Assembly: GCF_900187385.1 (NCBI RefSeq)
Contig: NZ_FYEY01000001.1
Location: forward strand, 3,410,001 to 3,474,000
Direction of reading: 5' to 3'
Length of the DNA: 64,000 nt
Origin: Streptomyces sp. 2114.4
GTDB lineage: Bacteria; Actinomycetota; Actinomycetes; Streptomycetales; Streptomycetaceae
The position numbers and the translations under genes were made by a program. Below are positions 47,891-57,869 of this stretch, one piece after another (the stretch's first letter is position 1; the number at the start of each line of letters is the position of its first letter). Under the pieces are notes generated by a model. It was not told where the DNA came from. It did not search any database and saw only the letters and a list, made by a program, of their open reading frames with translations.

Positions 47891-48517
47891 TTACTTGGAG
47901 TAGAGCTCAACGATCAGCTGCTCCTGCACCTGGGTGTCGATCACCTGGCGCTCGGGCATGCTGTGCACGAGGATCCGCAGGTTGGAGGGGATCGCTTCCA
48001 GCCAGGCCGGAACGGTCCTCTCGCCGGCCTCGGCCTGCGCCACCGCGAACGGGGTCAGGTTCCGAGAGGCCTGGCGGACCTCGACGATGTCGTTCACGGC
48101 CACGCGAGCCGACGGAATGTCGGTCTTGCGGCCGTTCACCGTGATGTGTCCGTGACGGACCAGCTGACGGGCGTGGTCGCGGGACTTGGCAAAGCCGGCC
48201 CGGTAGACCACGTTGTCGAGGCGGGTCTCAAGGATGCGCAGAAGGTTCTCACCGGTCTTGCCGGTCTTCTGGTTCGCTTCCTTGTAGTAGTTCACGAACT
48301 GCTTCTCCAGGACACCGTAGATACGGCTGCACTTCTGCTTCTCACGAAGCTGGAGCAGGTACTCGCTGTCCTTGGTGCGCCCGCGACCGTGCTCACCCGG
48401 GGGGTAAGGACGGATCTCAATCGGGCACTTCGCGCTCTCGCACTTGCTCCCCTTGAGGAAGAGCTTCTGCTTCTCCCGACGGCAACGCTTGCAGTCGGCC
48501 CCGGTGTATCGCGCCAT
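47891..48517 (-). CDS. rpsD: ribosomal protein S4, zinc-binding form
   Basis: 208 residues; 16S rRNA-binding assembly initiator. The N-terminus carries a complete zinc motif (Cys9, Cys12, Cys26, Cys31), the C+ form. The S4 domain includes LDNVVYRAGFAKSRDHARQL and HGHITVNGRK. It sits between rpsK and rpoA as in Mycobacterium. From memory, S. coelicolor lacks S4 here and encodes a Cys-free S4 elsewhere, so this genome may carry two. Confidence 0.95.
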   Translation of the reverse strand: MARYTGADCKRCRREKQKLFLKGSKCESAKCPIEIRPYPPGEHGRGRTKDSEYLLQLREKQKCSRIYGVLEKQFVNYYKEANQKTGKTGENLLRILETRLDNVVYRAGFAKSRDHARQLVRHGHITVNGRKTDIPSARVAVNDIVEVRQASRNLTPFAVAQAEAGERTVPAWLEAIPSNLRILVHSMPERQVIDTQVQEQLIVELYSK

Positions 48518-48546
48518 TTTCCAGTTGTCTCCGTTACCTCAGTGCG

Positions 48547-48951
48547 TCAGACGCGCCGGCGCTTGGGCGGGCGGCATCCGTTGTGCGGAGTGGGGGTGAC
48601 GTCCTGGATCGAACCCACCTCGAGGCCGGTGGCCTGGAGGGAGCGGATCGCGGTCTCACGGCCGGAGCCGGGACCCTTGACGAAGACGTCGACCTTGCGC
48701 ATGCCGTGCTCCTGCGCGCGGCGGGCGGCCGACTCGGCGGCCATCTGCGCGGCGAAGGGGGTGGACTTGCGCGAGCCCTTGAAGCCGACGTGGCCGGCCG
48801 AGGCCCAAGAGATCACGTTGCCCGTGGGGTCCGTGATCGAAACGATCGTGTTGTTGAACGTGCTCTTGATGTGAGCGTGCCCGTGGGCAACGTTCTTCTT
48901 CTCCTTGCGGCGCACCTTCTTGGCGCCGGCCGTACGGCCCTTCGGAGGCAT
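48547..48951 (-). CDS. rpsK: ribosomal protein S11
   Basis: 134 residues, small-subunit platform near the mRNA exit. Conserved [20 protein letters not shown] and C-terminal [16 protein letters not shown]. 96 bases after rpsM and 29 before rpsD on the minus strand. Confidence 0.96.
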   Translation of the reverse strand: MPPKGRTAGAKKVRRKEKKNVAHGHAHIKSTFNNTIVSITDPTGNVISWASAGHVGFKGSRKSTPFAAQMAAESAARRAQEHGMRKVDVFVKGPGSGRETAIRSLQATGLEVGSIQDVTPTPHNGCRPPKRRRV

Positions 48952-49047
48952 TCATTACTCCCGTGGAGGTGGTCGGTCCTACAGCGAAGACCGCTTGCAG
49001 GGGCCCGGGGGGCGTCCCCCGGAGCACACAGTGCGTCCTGCTGAGGA

Positions 49048-49428
49048 CTACTTCTTGCCCGGCTTCTTCTTGCCGGCGATCGCGCGACGCGGGCCCTTGC
49101 GGGTACGCGCGTTCGTGCTGGTGCGCTGACCGTGCACCGGCAGACCGCGGCGGTGACGCAGACCCTGGTAGCAGCCGATCTCCACCTTGCGGCGGATGTC
49201 GGCCTGGATCTCGCGACGGAGGTCACCCTCGGTCTTGAGGTTGTTGTCCACGTACTCGCGGATCTTGATGAGGTCTTCCTCGGCAAGGTCGCGAACACGG
49301 GTGTTCGGGTTCACGCCGGTGGCGGCGAGAGTCTGCTGCGACAGCGTCCGCCCGATACCGAAGACGTAGGTGAGGGCGACCTCCACACGCTTTTCGCGCG
49401 GGAGATCAACGCCTGCGAGGCGTGCCAT
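49048..49428 (-). CDS. rpsM: ribosomal protein S13
   Basis: 126 residues, small-subunit head; contacts the P-site tRNA with its basic tail ([19 protein letters not shown]). Begins [20 protein letters not shown] 198-base gap separates it from rpmJ upstream; that gap has GC-rich CCGGGG stems but no clear gene. Confidence 0.96.
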   Translation of the reverse strand: MARLAGVDLPREKRVEVALTYVFGIGRTLSQQTLAATGVNPNTRVRDLAEEDLIKIREYVDNNLKTEGDLRREIQADIRRKVEIGCYQGLRHRRGLPVHGQRTSTNARTRKGPRRAIAGKKKPGKK

Positions 49429-49626
49429 TGATGTGGCTCCTGATGGCTATTCGGAGGTCTTCCGCAGCACCGTTCCCGTAAGACTCTGCAGAATTACGAG
49501 CCGGGTCCCCGGCCTCCGAGCCGGGGGTGTCGTCCCCACGCGAGTGATGCGGGGGTCGGGTGACTGCGTATGTACGTGTGTGCTTGCGTCGCGCGAAAAC
49601 TGCGAAATGCAGGTGGTCGGCGTGCG

Positions 49627-49740
49627 TCAGCCCTGGCGCTGCTTGTGGCGCAGGTTGTCGCAGATGACCATGACCCGGCCGTGACGGCGGATCACCTTGC
49701 ACTTGTCGCAGATCTTCTTGACGCTCGGCTTGACCTTCAT
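49627..49740 (-). CDS. rpmJ: ribosomal protein L36, zinc-binding form
   Basis: 37 residues: [20 protein letters not shown] and on to [10 protein letters not shown]. Cys11, Cys14, Cys27 and His32 form the zinc site, so this is the C+ form expected under zinc sufficiency. Read directly from the complement of the sequence, with ATG at 49740 and TGA at 49627. Confidence 0.95.
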   Translation of the reverse strand: MKVKPSVKKICDKCKVIRRHGRVMVICDNLRHKQRQG

Positions 49741-49800
49741 GGGATGTGAGGTTCTCCGGGTCAGTGCCGTCACCCCACGGGAGCGGGGCGCCGACAAGAT

Positions 49801-50022
49801 CTACTTGTAGCGGTAGACGATCCGGCCACGCGTCAGGTCGTAGGGAGAGAGCTCCACGACGACCCGGTCATCCGGGAGGATACGGATGTAGTGCATCCGC
49901 ATCTTTCCGCTGATGTGCGCGAGGACCTTGTGACCGTTCTGGAGCTCCACCTTGAACATGGCGTTCGGGAGGGACTCGATCACGGTGCCCTCGATCTCGA
50001 TGGCACCTTGCTTCTTGGCCAC
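49801..50022 (-). CDS. infA: translation initiation factor IF-1
   Basis: 73 residues, a single OB-fold that blocks the ribosomal A site during initiation. [20 protein letters not shown] start, conserved [20 protein letters not shown], and end [12 protein letters not shown] 50022. Two promoter candidates lie in the 257-base gap to map. Confidence 0.95.
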   Translation of the reverse strand: MAKKQGAIEIEGTVIESLPNAMFKVELQNGHKVLAHISGKMRMHYIRILPDDRVVVELSPYDLTRGRIVYRYK

Positions 50023-50051
50023 GCTTCGCCCTTCGAATCGGCTACCTTGAT

Positions 50052-50080
50052 CGACTATCCCGCACCACACCCTCGACCAA
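50052..50080 (-). promoter_or_regulatory. candidate infA promoter, proximal
   Basis: TTGGTC (50075-50080) and TAGTCG (50052-50057) on the minus strand are 17 bases apart, about 30 bases before the infA GTG. Confidence 0.4.
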
Positions 50081-50113
50081 GAGGGCATACGGATGCACGA
50101 GAGCCGACGCGTT

Positions 50114-50143
50114 AGTCTACGTCAGCGCTCAGCAAAAGACGAA
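50114..50143 (-). promoter_or_regulatory. candidate infA promoter, distal
   Basis: TTCGTC (50138-50143) and TAGACT (50114-50119) on the minus strand are 18 bases apart, in the least GC-rich part of the map-infA gap. Confidence 0.35.
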
Positions 50144-50279
50144 TCCAGGATTATTGCCCACCCGGGGAGATCCTTACGCCCGGGGCCGGTCGGCCGGGCG
50201 CGTCGGAACGCCGGGCGAGCCGGGCCGCCAGGCGGGTCGGGCCAGTGAGCGGGTCAGGCATTGGGGTCTCCCCTGGTCC

Positions 50280-51122
50280 TTAAGACCTTGGGGAAGGGTC
50301 GGGCGCCGCGGTGATCCCCAGCTCGGCGAGCTTGGCCTTGCCGCCGTCCGGCGCGGTCAGCACCAGCGGGCCGTCCTCGGTCAGCGCGACCGAGTGCTCC
50401 CAGTGCGAGGACCAGCTGCCGTCGTTCGACTTGACCGTCCAGTCGTCGTCGAGGACGTGCGTCTTGGCCGTGCCGAGATTGACCATCGGCTCGATGGCGA
50501 TGCAGAAGCCGGGCACCAGCTTGGGGCCGCGGCCGCGCTTGCGGTCGACGTAGTTCAGCAGGTGCGGGTCCATGTGCATCTGCGAGCCGATGCCGTGGCC
50601 GCCGTAGTCCTCGACGATGCCGTACTTACCGCCGGCGGGGCGCGGCTGGCGGCGGATGTAGCCCTCGATCGCCTTGGAGATGTCGACCAGCCGGTTGCCC
50701 TTGGCGACCGCCGCGATACCGGCCCACATCGACTCCTCGGTGACCCGGCTCAGCTCGACCAGCTCCGCGGAGTGGCCGGAGCCGACGAAGGCGGTGTACG
50801 CCGCGTCGCCGTGCCAGCCGTCGATGATCGCGCCGCAGTCGATGGAGATGATGTCGCCGTTCTGCAGCACCGTCTCGGTGTCGGGGATGCCGTGGACCAC
50901 GACATCGTTGACCGAGGTGCAGATCGTCGCGGGGAAGCCGCCGTAACCGAGGAAGTTCGACTTCGCTCCGTGCTCGGCGAGCACCTTGCGTGCCGCGTCG
51001 TCCAGGTCCTTGGTCGTGGCGCCGGGCACCGCGGCCTCGCGGGTCGCCGCGTGAATGGCGGCGACCACCAGCCCCGCCTCGCGCATCTTCGCGATCTGCT
51101 CGGGGGTCTTGATCTCCACCAT
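50280..51122 (-). CDS. map: methionine aminopeptidase, type I
   Basis: 280 residues. Removes N-terminal Met from new proteins. Metal-site motifs are present: DIISIDCGAIIDGWHGDAA (two Asp), the His in YGGHGIG, EPMVNLG and the C-terminal Glu in HWEHSVALTEDG. ATG 51122. Third gene of the secY-adk-map group, 123 bases after adk. Confidence 0.96.
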   Translation of the reverse strand: MVEIKTPEQIAKMREAGLVVAAIHAATREAAVPGATTKDLDDAARKVLAEHGAKSNFLGYGGFPATICTSVNDVVVHGIPDTETVLQNGDIISIDCGAIIDGWHGDAAYTAFVGSGHSAELVELSRVTEESMWAGIAAVAKGNRLVDISKAIEGYIRRQPRPAGGKYGIVEDYGGHGIGSQMHMDPHLLNYVDRKRGRGPKLVPGFCIAIEPMVNLGTAKTHVLDDDWTVKSNDGSWSSHWEHSVALTEDGPLVLTAPDGGKAKLAELGITAAPDPSPRS

Positions 51123-51245
51123 GACGGCTGGCGCCTTCCTGAACCGACTGCAACGCATATCCGGCGGCCGTGACGACCGCCCCGTACACGATACGGCCGC
51201 GGTAGCCCTTGCGGGCACCGCGGCCGTATCGGAGACCGTGTGCTG

Positions 51246-51902
51246 CTACGCGTCCCGCGACGGCAGGGCCGCCATGGAGCGCCGGGTGACCTCGTCGACC
51301 TTCCCCATGGCGGGGATGGTGACGACCAGGTCCTGGTCCTTGTAGTAGTCGATGATCGGCTCGGTCTCGGTGTGGTAGACCTCGAGCCGCTTGCGGACGG
51401 TCTCCTCGCGGTCGTCGTCCCGCTGGTACAGCTCGCCGCCGCAGACGTCACAGACGCCCTCGGCCTTCGGCTTGTTGTACTCCGCGTGGAAGACGTGGCT
51501 GGAGTCGTTGCGGCAGATGCGCCGGCCGGCGATCCGCTTGACGACCTCGTCCTCCGGGACCTCCAGGTCCAAGACGGCGTCCAGCTTGAGGTTCTTGTCC
51601 TTGAGGTACTCGTCCAGCGCCTTGGCCTGGCCAAGGTTGCGCGGGAAGCCGTCCAGGAGGAAACCGCCTGCCGCGTCGGCCTGCTCCATACGGTCCTCGG
51701 CCATCGCAATGGTGACCGAGTCGGGCACCAGGTTGCCGGCGTCCATGTACGACTTCGCCTCGCGGCCGAGGGGCGTGCCCTGGCTGATGTTGGCGCGGAA
51801 CAGGTCCCCCGTGGAGATGTGCGGGATCTCGAGGTTCTTGGCAAGGTACGCAGCCTGCGTACCCTTGCCGGCCCCCGGGGGTCCGACGAGGACGATTCGC
51901 AT
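51246..51902 (-). CDS. adk: adenylate kinase, long-lid form
   Basis: 218 residues. Interconverts AMP, ADP and ATP. P-loop GPPGAGKGT at 8-16, DGFPRN motif, and a long LID with RRICRNDSSHVFH and VCDVCGGEL. The first lid pair is Cys plus His rather than Cys-x2-Cys, so zinc would be bound by three Cys and one His or not at all. The ATG overlaps the secY stop by one base (TGATG). Confidence 0.96.
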   Translation of the reverse strand: MRIVLVGPPGAGKGTQAAYLAKNLEIPHISTGDLFRANISQGTPLGREAKSYMDAGNLVPDSVTIAMAEDRMEQADAAGGFLLDGFPRNLGQAKALDEYLKDKNLKLDAVLDLEVPEDEVVKRIAGRRICRNDSSHVFHAEYNKPKAEGVCDVCGGELYQRDDDREETVRKRLEVYHTETEPIIDYYKDQDLVVTIPAMGKVDEVTRRSMAALPSRDA

Positions 51903-53215
51903 CAGCGGAGGAACCCTTCGTAGTTGCGCTGCTGAAGCTGGCTCTCGATCTGCTTCACGGTCTCCAGACCCACACCCACGATGATCAGGATGCTCGTCCC
52001 GCCGAACGGGAAGTTCTGGTTCGCGTTGAAAAGCACCAACGCCACTGTTGGTACGAGCGCGATCAGCCCCAGGTACAGCGAGCCCGGCCACGTGATCCGG
52101 TTGAGCACGTAGCTGAGGTACTCGGCCGTCGGGCGACCAGCCCGGATACCCGGGATGAAGCCACCATACTTCTTCATGTTGTCGGCAACTTCTTCGGGGT
52201 TGAAGCTGATGGCGACGTAGAAGAAGGCGAAGAACACGATCAGCAGGAAGTACGTAACGATGTAAACCGGGTGATTTCCCTTGGTGAAGTTGGTGGCGAT
52301 CCACGTCGCCCATGCCGCCTTCGACCCGCTGAACTGTGCGATGAGGGCTGGAATGTAGAGCAGCGATGACGCGAAGATGACGGGAATCACACCCGCCTGG
52401 TTCACCTTGAGCGGGATGTACGTGGACGTACCGCCATAGGACCGGCGGCCGATCATCCGCTTCGCGTACTGCACCGGGATGCGCCGCTGGGCCTGCTCGA
52501 CGAAGACCACCAGGGCGACCATCGCCAGGCCGACCGCGATCACCGCGAAGAACTCGATCCAGCCGTCGGCCAGCTTGCCGGTGAGCTTGATCTGCCACAG
52601 GGCGCCCGGGAAGCCGGCCGCGATGGAGATGAACATCAGGATCGACATGCCGTTGCCGATACCGCGGTCGGTGACGAGCTCACCGAGCCACATGATCAGA
52701 CCGGTGCCGGCGGTCATCGTGATGACCATGGTGATCGTGGTGAAGATCGAGTCGCTGGGGACGATCTCGCTGGCGACCGGGCAGCTCTGGAAGAGCGCAC
52801 CGCTGCGGGCCGTGGCCACCAGGCCGGTGCCCTGCAGGATGGCGAGCGCCACGGTCAGGTAGCGGGTGTACTGGGTGATCTTCGCCTGTCCGGACTGGCC
52901 CTCCTTCTTGAGGGCTTCCAGTCGCGGGATCACCACGGTCAGCAGCTGGAGGATGATGCTCGCCGTGATGTACGGCATGATCCCCAGCGCGAAGATCGTG
53001 ATCTGCAGCAGCGCACCACCGCTGAACATGTTCACCAGGGCGAACAACCCGCTGCTCCCGCCGGCCTGCTTCATGCAGGTCTCGACGTTCGCATAGTTGA
53101 CCCCGGGGACCGGGACGTGTGCGCCGATCCGGTAGAGCACGATGATGCCCAATGTGAACAGCAGCTTCTTGCGCAGGTCGGGCGTCTTGAACGCTCGGGC
53201 GAACGCGGTGAGCAC
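51902..53215 (-). CDS. secY: protein translocase subunit SecY
   Basis: 437-residue, ten-helix channel of the Sec translocon in the cytoplasmic membrane. Conserved RKKLLFTLGIIVLYRIGAHV near the N-terminus, plug-region and TM2 GALLQITIFALGIMPYITAS, and C-terminal NMKKYGGFIPGIRAGRPTAE, the SecA/ribosome contact. GTG 53215 with AGGAGG. It follows rplO but after a 226-base gap that holds a strong hairpin, so it likely has its own promoter. Confidence 0.96.
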   Translation of the reverse strand: MLTAFARAFKTPDLRKKLLFTLGIIVLYRIGAHVPVPGVNYANVETCMKQAGGSSGLFALVNMFSGGALLQITIFALGIMPYITASIILQLLTVVIPRLEALKKEGQSGQAKITQYTRYLTVALAILQGTGLVATARSGALFQSCPVASEIVPSDSIFTTITMVITMTAGTGLIMWLGELVTDRGIGNGMSILMFISIAAGFPGALWQIKLTGKLADGWIEFFAVIAVGLAMVALVVFVEQAQRRIPVQYAKRMIGRRSYGGTSTYIPLKVNQAGVIPVIFASSLLYIPALIAQFSGSKAAWATWIATNFTKGNHPVYIVTYFLLIVFFAFFYVAISFNPEEVADNMKKYGGFIPGIRAGRPTAEYLSYVLNRITWPGSLYLGLIALVPTVALVLFNANQNFPFGGTSILIIVGVGLETVKQIESQLQQRNYEGFLR

Positions 53216-53390
53216 GGTGCCTCCTGCGCCTCCCGCCTTGAGTGCGAGAGGTGACGGTCTTGAGGATCGACGAATACGGAGCGGGCAAAAACCGCGCGGA
53301 CACGGCCCGCGCGGCGGGGGTCCGGGCCAGAGCCCGGAAAACAACAGTCCATCCCACCTTACCGGCGACCATACCCCCGTGGAACGACCA

Positions 53391-53424
53391 ACCGGGGATG
53401 CCCCAAACGATGGGCATCCCCGGT
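53391..53424. terminator. terminator-like hairpin between rplO and secY
   Basis: ACCGGGGATGCCC (53391-53403) and GGGCATCCCCGGT (53412-53424): 13-bp perfect stem, 8-base loop, 18 bases after the rplO stop. Confidence 0.75.
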
Positions 53425-53441
53425 CAGTTGAGTCAGCGAAC

Positions 53442-53897
53442 TCAGATGAGTTCGGTGACGGTGCCGCCGGCGGCGGCGATCTTCTCCTTGGCGGAGCCGG
53501 AAACGGCGTCAACCGTCACCTGCAGCGCCACGGAGATCTCGCCGGTGCCGAGCACCTTGACGAGCTCGTTCTTGCGCACCGCGCCCTTGGCGACCAGGTC
53601 GGTCACCGTGACCTCGCCACCCTGCGGGTAGAGCGCGGCCAGCTTGTCCAGGTTCACGACCTGGAACTGCTTGTGGGCGGGGTTCTTGAAGCCCTTCAGC
53701 TTCGGGAGGCGCATGTGGAGGGGCATCTGCCCACCCTCGAAGCGCTCCGGAACCTGGTAACGGGCCTTCGTGCCCTTGGTACCACGACCAGCGGTCTTAC
53801 CCTTGGACGCCTCACCACGACCGACACGGGTCTTGGCGGTCTTGGCACCCGGGGCGGGCCGGAGGTTGTGGACCTTCAGCGGGTTGTTCTCCGCCAT
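53442..53897 (-). CDS. rplO: ribosomal protein L15
   Basis: 151 residues. Flexible Gly/Lys-rich N-terminal arm ([20 protein letters not shown]) threads into 23S rRNA; the compact C-terminal domain ends [11 protein letters not shown] 53897 one base after rpmD. Last ribosomal gene before the secY hairpin. Confidence 0.96.
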   Translation of the reverse strand: MAENNPLKVHNLRPAPGAKTAKTRVGRGEASKGKTAGRGTKGTKARYQVPERFEGGQMPLHMRLPKLKGFKNPAHKQFQVVNLDKLAALYPQGGEVTVTDLVAKGAVRKNELVKVLGTGEISVALQVTVDAVSGSAKEKIAAAGGTVTELI

Positions 53898-53898
53898 G

Positions 53899-54081
53899 TC
53901 AGTCGACCTCCTCAACCGTCACGAGGTGGCGGACGGTGTGCACCATGCCGCGGAACTCGGGGCGGTCCTCCTTGACAACCACGTCGTTGAGCCGCTTGAG
54001 GCCCAGCGAACGGAGGGTGTCGCGGTGGTTCTGCTTGCTACCGATGAAGGACTTCGTCTGCGTGATCTTGAGGTGCGCCAT
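53899..54081 (-). CDS. rpmD: ribosomal protein L30
   Basis: 60 residues. Typical L30 pattern [20 protein letters not shown] and [15 protein letters not shown]. The ATG overlaps the rpsE stop by one base (TAATG). Confidence 0.95.
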   Translation of the reverse strand: MAHLKITQTKSFIGSKQNHRDTLRSLGLKRLNDVVVKEDRPEFRGMVHTVRHLVTVEEVD

Positions 54082-54683
54082 TACGCGGTCACCCCGGCAC
54101 GCGCCCGCAGCAGAGCGGCGGGAGCAACGTCCTCCAGCGGCAGGCCACGACGGGCGGCGATCTCCTCGGGACGCTGCAGCCCCGAGAGCGCCTCCACCGT
54201 GGCGTGCACGATGTTGATCGGGTTCGACGAACCGAGCGACTTGCTCAGCACGTCGTGGATGCCCGCGCACTCCAGAACGGCACGCACGGGGCCACCGGCG
54301 ATCACACCGGTACCGGGGGAAGCCGGCTTGAGCAGGACGACGCCCGCAGCCTTCTCGCCCTGGATGGGGTGAGGGATGGTGCCCTGGATACGGGGGACCT
54401 TGAAGAAGTTCTTCTTGGCCTCTTCCACGCCCTTGGCGATGGCAGCCGGAACTTCCTTGGCCTTGCCGTAACCGACACCTACGGTGCCGTCACCATCGCC
54501 CACCACGACCAGCGCGGTGAAGCTGAAGCGACGGCCACCCTTGACAACCTTGGCGACACGGTTGATCGCGACAACGCGCTCAACGTATGCGGTCTTCTCG
54601 GCGGCAGCGCCACCGTCGCGACCCTTCCGGTCCCGCCGCTCGCCGCCACCGGCACCGCTCCCGCGGCGCTGGGGTCCAGCCAT
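54081..54683 (-). CDS. rpsE: ribosomal protein S5
   Basis: 200 residues. An N-terminal Gly/Arg-rich extension of about 30 residues precedes the double-stranded-RNA-binding domain ([20 protein letters not shown]) and the C-terminal domain ([19 protein letters not shown]). S5 supports decoding accuracy. Confidence 0.96.
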   Translation of the reverse strand: MAGPQRRGSGAGGGERRDRKGRDGGAAAEKTAYVERVVAINRVAKVVKGGRRFSFTALVVVGDGDGTVGVGYGKAKEVPAAIAKGVEEAKKNFFKVPRIQGTIPHPIQGEKAAGVVLLKPASPGTGVIAGGPVRAVLECAGIHDVLSKSLGSSNPINIVHATVEALSGLQRPEEIAARRGLPLEDVAPAALLRARAGVTA

Positions 54684-54729
54684 TGGATTTACCTCTCTCT
54701 GTTACGTCCGCTAGCTCCGGAACCGGGGC

Positions 54730-55113
54730 TTAGAACTTCAGCCCGGCTTCGCGGGCGGCGTCGGCCAGAGCGGCAATCCGCCCGGCGTACTGCTTGCCAC
54801 CACGGTCGAACACGACGGCCTCGACACCGGCGGCCTTGGCACGCTCGGCGACCAGGGAACCGACCTGCTTGGCCTGAGCGCTCTTGTCGCCCTCGCCACC
54901 ACGGATCGACGCGTCCAGGCTCGACGCCGAGGCCAGCGTGTGGCCCGCGATGTCGTCGATGACCTGAGCGGTGATGCCACGGTTGGACCGCGTCACCACC
55001 AGACGCGGGCGCTCCGGGGTACCCGAAATCCGCTTACGGATGCGGATGTGGCGCCGCTTCGCGGCGGCCCGCTTGTAAGCGTCGCCCTTGGCGATCTTCA
55101 CACCGTATGCCAT
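54730..55113 (-). CDS. rplR: ribosomal protein L18
   Basis: 127 residues; binds 5S rRNA in the central protuberance. Basic [20 protein letters not shown] start and conserved [20 protein letters not shown] near the end. Three bases after rplF. Confidence 0.96.
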   Translation of the reverse strand: MAYGVKIAKGDAYKRAAAKRRHIRIRKRISGTPERPRLVVTRSNRGITAQVIDDIAGHTLASASSLDASIRGGEGDKSAQAKQVGSLVAERAKAAGVEAVVFDRGGKQYAGRIAALADAAREAGLKF

Positions 55114-55116
55114 GGC

Positions 55117-55656
55117 TTACTTACCAGCCTTTCCGACCTTGCGGCGGATGACCTCGCCGGCGTACTTGACGCCCTTGGCCTTGTACGGGTCAGGCTTGCG
55201 CAGCTTGCGGATGTTCGCCGCAACCTCGCCGACCTTCTGCTTGTCGATGCCCTCGACGCTGAGCTTGGTCGGGGACTCGACCTTGAAGGAGATGCCCTCG
55301 GGGGCCTCGATCAGGATCGGGTGGCTGTAGCCCAGGGAGAACTCCAGGTTGGAGCCCTTCGCCTGGACGCGGTAACCGACACCGCTGATCTCGAGCGCCT
55401 TGCTGAAGCCCTGGGTCACGCCGGTGATCATGTTCGCCACCAGCGTGCGGGACAGGCCGTGCAGGGCCTTGTTCTGACGCTCGTCGTTCGGGCGCGAGAC
55501 GGTGATCAGACCGTCCTCACCCTTGGCGACCTCGATGGGCGCCGCGACGGTGTGCGAGAGAGAACCCTTGGGGCCCTTCACCGCGACCGTACGGCCATCG
55601 ATGGTGACGTCCACACCAGCGGGAACCTGGATGGGCAGCTTGCCAATACGCGACAT
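55117..55656 (-). CDS. rplF: ribosomal protein L6
   Basis: 179 residues with the duplicated L6 fold, near the GTPase-factor binding region. [20 protein letters not shown] start and [20 protein letters not shown] end. Confidence 0.96.
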   Translation of the reverse strand: MSRIGKLPIQVPAGVDVTIDGRTVAVKGPKGSLSHTVAAPIEVAKGEDGLITVSRPNDERQNKALHGLSRTLVANMITGVTQGFSKALEISGVGYRVQAKGSNLEFSLGYSHPILIEAPEGISFKVESPTKLSVEGIDKQKVGEVAANIRKLRKPDPYKAKGVKYAGEVIRRKVGKAGK

Positions 55657-55678
55657 TAGCTATTCCTCCGTTCCCTGG

Positions 55679-56077
55679 TTACCAGACGTAGGCGAGGACT
55701 TCCCCACCCACGCCCTTCTTGCTGGCCTGCTGACCGGTCAGGAGACCGTGGGACGTGGAGATGATCGCCACGCCCAGGCCGCCGAGGACCTTCGGCAGGT
55801 TGGTGGACTTTGCGTAGACCCGCAGGCCCGGCTTCGAGATCCGCTTGATGCCGGCGATCGAGCGCTCGCGGTTCGGGCCGAACTTCAGCTCGAGGACGAG
55901 GTTCTTGCCAACCTCGGCGTCCTCGACGCGCCAGCCGGTGATGTAGCCCTCCTGCTGGAGGATCTCCGCGATGTGCGACTTGATCTTGCTGTGCGGCATC
56001 ACGACGGTGTCGTGGTATGCCGAGTTCGCGTTCCGCAGACGGGTCAGCATGTCTGCGATGGGATCAGTCATGGTCAT
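55679..56077 (-). CDS. rpsH: ribosomal protein S8
   Basis: 132 residues; central 16S-binding assembly protein. [18 protein letters not shown] start and [20 protein letters not shown] at the rRNA-binding end. Preceded by a 239-base gap after rpsN, unusual within this tightly packed operon. Confidence 0.96.
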   Translation of the reverse strand: MTMTDPIADMLTRLRNANSAYHDTVVMPHSKIKSHIAEILQQEGYITGWRVEDAEVGKNLVLELKFGPNRERSIAGIKRISKPGLRVYAKSTNLPKVLGGLGVAIISTSHGLLTGQQASKKGVGGEVLAYVW

Positions 56078-56316
56078 GAATTGGCCTTCGGCCTCTCTCG
56101 CCGGGGTTTCCTATGTGCGCCATCCCTCTCCCCGATCAGAGTCGGGACGGGTGCGGCGCGGGGACCTACGGCGTAGTAAGCGACTTTATGCGGGCTCGGC
56201 CCGCGGTCGGTCTCGGGCGGCGGGGCGCCCAAACCCTTCTACCCTACGGGAAAAGGGGGGCGGGCGCCCGCCGGCCGAATGCTTACCGAGAGCTTCTGGT
56301 CATCCCAACTAGGGGA
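56078..56316. other. long gap between rpsN and rpsH
   Basis: 239 bases inside the spc operon with no gene. Several GC-rich inverted segments (GCGGGCTCGGCCCGC near 56188; GGGCGCCC near 56224) and an isolated CCCTACGGGAAAAGGGG near 56240 could form mRNA structure or hide an internal promoter. No firm assignment. Confidence 0.4.
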
Positions 56317-56502
56317 TTACCAGGAGCTCTTGGTCACGCCCGGCAGCTCGCCACGGTGAGCCATCTCACGAAGGCACACGCGGCACAGGCCGAACTTGCG
56401 GTAGACGGAGTGCGGACGGCCGCAGCGCTGGCAACGCGTGTACGCGCGGACAGCAAACTTCGGCTTACGAGCCGCCTTAGCGATCAGAGCCTTCTTCGCC
56501 AC
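56317..56502 (-). CDS. rpsN: ribosomal protein S14, zinc type (type Z)
   Basis: 61 residues. Cys24, Cys27, Cys40 and Cys43 ([17 protein letters not shown]) form the zinc ribbon. Two bases after rplE. Confidence 0.96.
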   Translation of the reverse strand: MAKKALIAKAARKPKFAVRAYTRCQRCGRPHSVYRKFGLCRVCLREMAHRGELPGVTKSSW

Positions 56503-56504
56503 GG

Positions 56505-57065
56505 TCAGTTCTCCTTGAACGGGAAGCCGAGGTGACGAAGCAGGGCGCGGCCCTCATCGTCGTTGGACGCCGTGGTGACCACGGTGATGTCCATGCCCCG
56601 CGTCCGGTCGATCTTGTCCTGGTCGATCTCGTGGAACATGACCTGCTCCGTGAGACCGAAGGTGTAGTTGCCCCGACCGTCGAACTGCTTCGGGGACAGA
56701 CCACGGAAGTCGCGGATGCGCGGCAGCGCCAGCGACAGCAGGCGGTCCAGGAACTCCCACATGCGGTCACCGCGGAGGGTGACGTGGGCACCGATCGGCT
56801 GGCCCTCACGCAGCTTGAACTGCGCGATGGACTTACGGGCCTTGGTGACGGCCGGCTTCTGTCCGGTGATCGTGGTGAGGTCGCGGATGGCGCCCTCGAT
56901 CAGCTTGGAGTCGCGGGCGGCGTCGCCCACACCCATGTTGACCACGATCTTGGTCAGACCGGGGATCTGCATGACGTTCTCGAGCGAGAACTCGTCCTTC
57001 AGCTTCCCGGCGATCTCTTCGCGGTAGCGCGTCTTGAGACGCGGCGCGTTGGTGGTGGCAGTCAT
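56505..57065 (-). CDS. rplE: ribosomal protein L5
   Basis: 186 residues; binds 5S rRNA and contacts P-site t[23 protein letters not shown] and [20 protein letters not shown] are the L5 signatures. Its ATG overlaps the rplX stop (TGATG). Confidence 0.96.
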   Translation of the reverse strand: MTATTNAPRLKTRYREEIAGKLKDEFSLENVMQIPGLTKIVVNMGVGDAARDSKLIEGAIRDLTTITGQKPAVTKARKSIAQFKLREGQPIGAHVTLRGDRMWEFLDRLLSLALPRIRDFRGLSPKQFDGRGNYTFGLTEQVMFHEIDQDKIDRTRGMDITVVTTASNDDEGRALLRHLGFPFKEN

Positions 57066-57388
57066 CAGATGTCCTCACCGGTCCGCTTGGCAACGCGGAT
57101 CTTGTTGCCCTCGTCGTCGAAGCGGTATCCGACGCGGGTGACGACCTTGTTGCCGTCCTTCTCCACGACGAGCTGAACGTTGCTCACGTGGACAGGGGCC
57201 TCGGTCGTCACAATGCCGCCGGTCTTCGAACCACGAGCGGTCTGTCCGGCCTTGGTGTGCTTCTTGACCCGGTTGACACCCTCGACCAGGACACGGTCCT
57301 CGCGGGGGAAGGCCTGGATGACCTTGCCCTGCTTGCCCTTGTCCTTACCGGTGATGACCTGGACCAGGTCGCCCTTCTTGATCTTCAT
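57065..57388 (-). CDS. rplX: ribosomal protein L24
   Basis: 107 residues with an N-terminal KOW motif ([20 protein letters not shown]). Assembly initiator of the large subunit. Three bases after rplN. Confidence 0.96.
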   Translation of the reverse strand: MKIKKGDLVQVITGKDKGKQGKVIQAFPREDRVLVEGVNRVKKHTKAGQTARGSKTGGIVTTEAPVHVSNVQLVVEKDGNKVVTRVGYRFDDEGNKIRVAKRTGEDI

Positions 57389-57391
57389 CGG

Positions 57392-57760
57392 TTACAGCAC
57401 CTCCGGCGCGAGCGAGATGATCTTCATGAACTTCTTCTCGCGCAGCTCCCGGCCCACGGGGCCGAAGATGCGGGTGCCGCGGGGGTCGCCATCGTTCTTG
57501 AGGATGACGGCCGCGTTCTCGTCGAAGCGGATGTACGAGCCGTCCGGACGGCGGCGCTCCTTGACGGTCCGAACGATGACCGCCTTGATGACGTCACCCT
57601 TCTTCACGTTGCCACCGGGGATCGCATCCTTCACGGTGGCGACGATGACGTCACCGATGCCCGCGTAGCGGCGACCGGAACCACCGAGAACACGGATGCA
57701 AAGGATCTCCTTCGCACCAGTGTTGTCGGCGACCCGCAGTCGCGACTCCTGCTGGATCAC
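57392..57760 (-). CDS. rplN: ribosomal protein L14
   Basis: 122 residues. Starts [20 protein letters not shown]; conserved [21 protein letters not shown] 109-base gap separates it from rpsQ upstream, the usual boundary where spc-type genes begin. Confidence 0.96.
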   Translation of the reverse strand: MIQQESRLRVADNTGAKEILCIRVLGGSGRRYAGIGDVIVATVKDAIPGGNVKKGDVIKAVIVRTVKERRRPDGSYIRFDENAAVILKNDGDPRGTRIFGPVGRELREKKFMKIISLAPEVL

Positions 57761-57869
57761 GTCTATCTCCTGTGTGTCTGCCGGTTCCCGGCAGGGGCGC
57801 CGCCTCGTACGAGACGAAGCCCCTGCCGAGCCTGGCGGAACTGTTCCTAGGGGGTCCCCCTAGGAGGGA

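Noticed and set aside
50255..50300. Terminator at the map stop codon (CCCCTGGTC/GACCTTGGGG)
   Set aside because: Stem is imperfect and overlaps the coding end; too weak to annotate.
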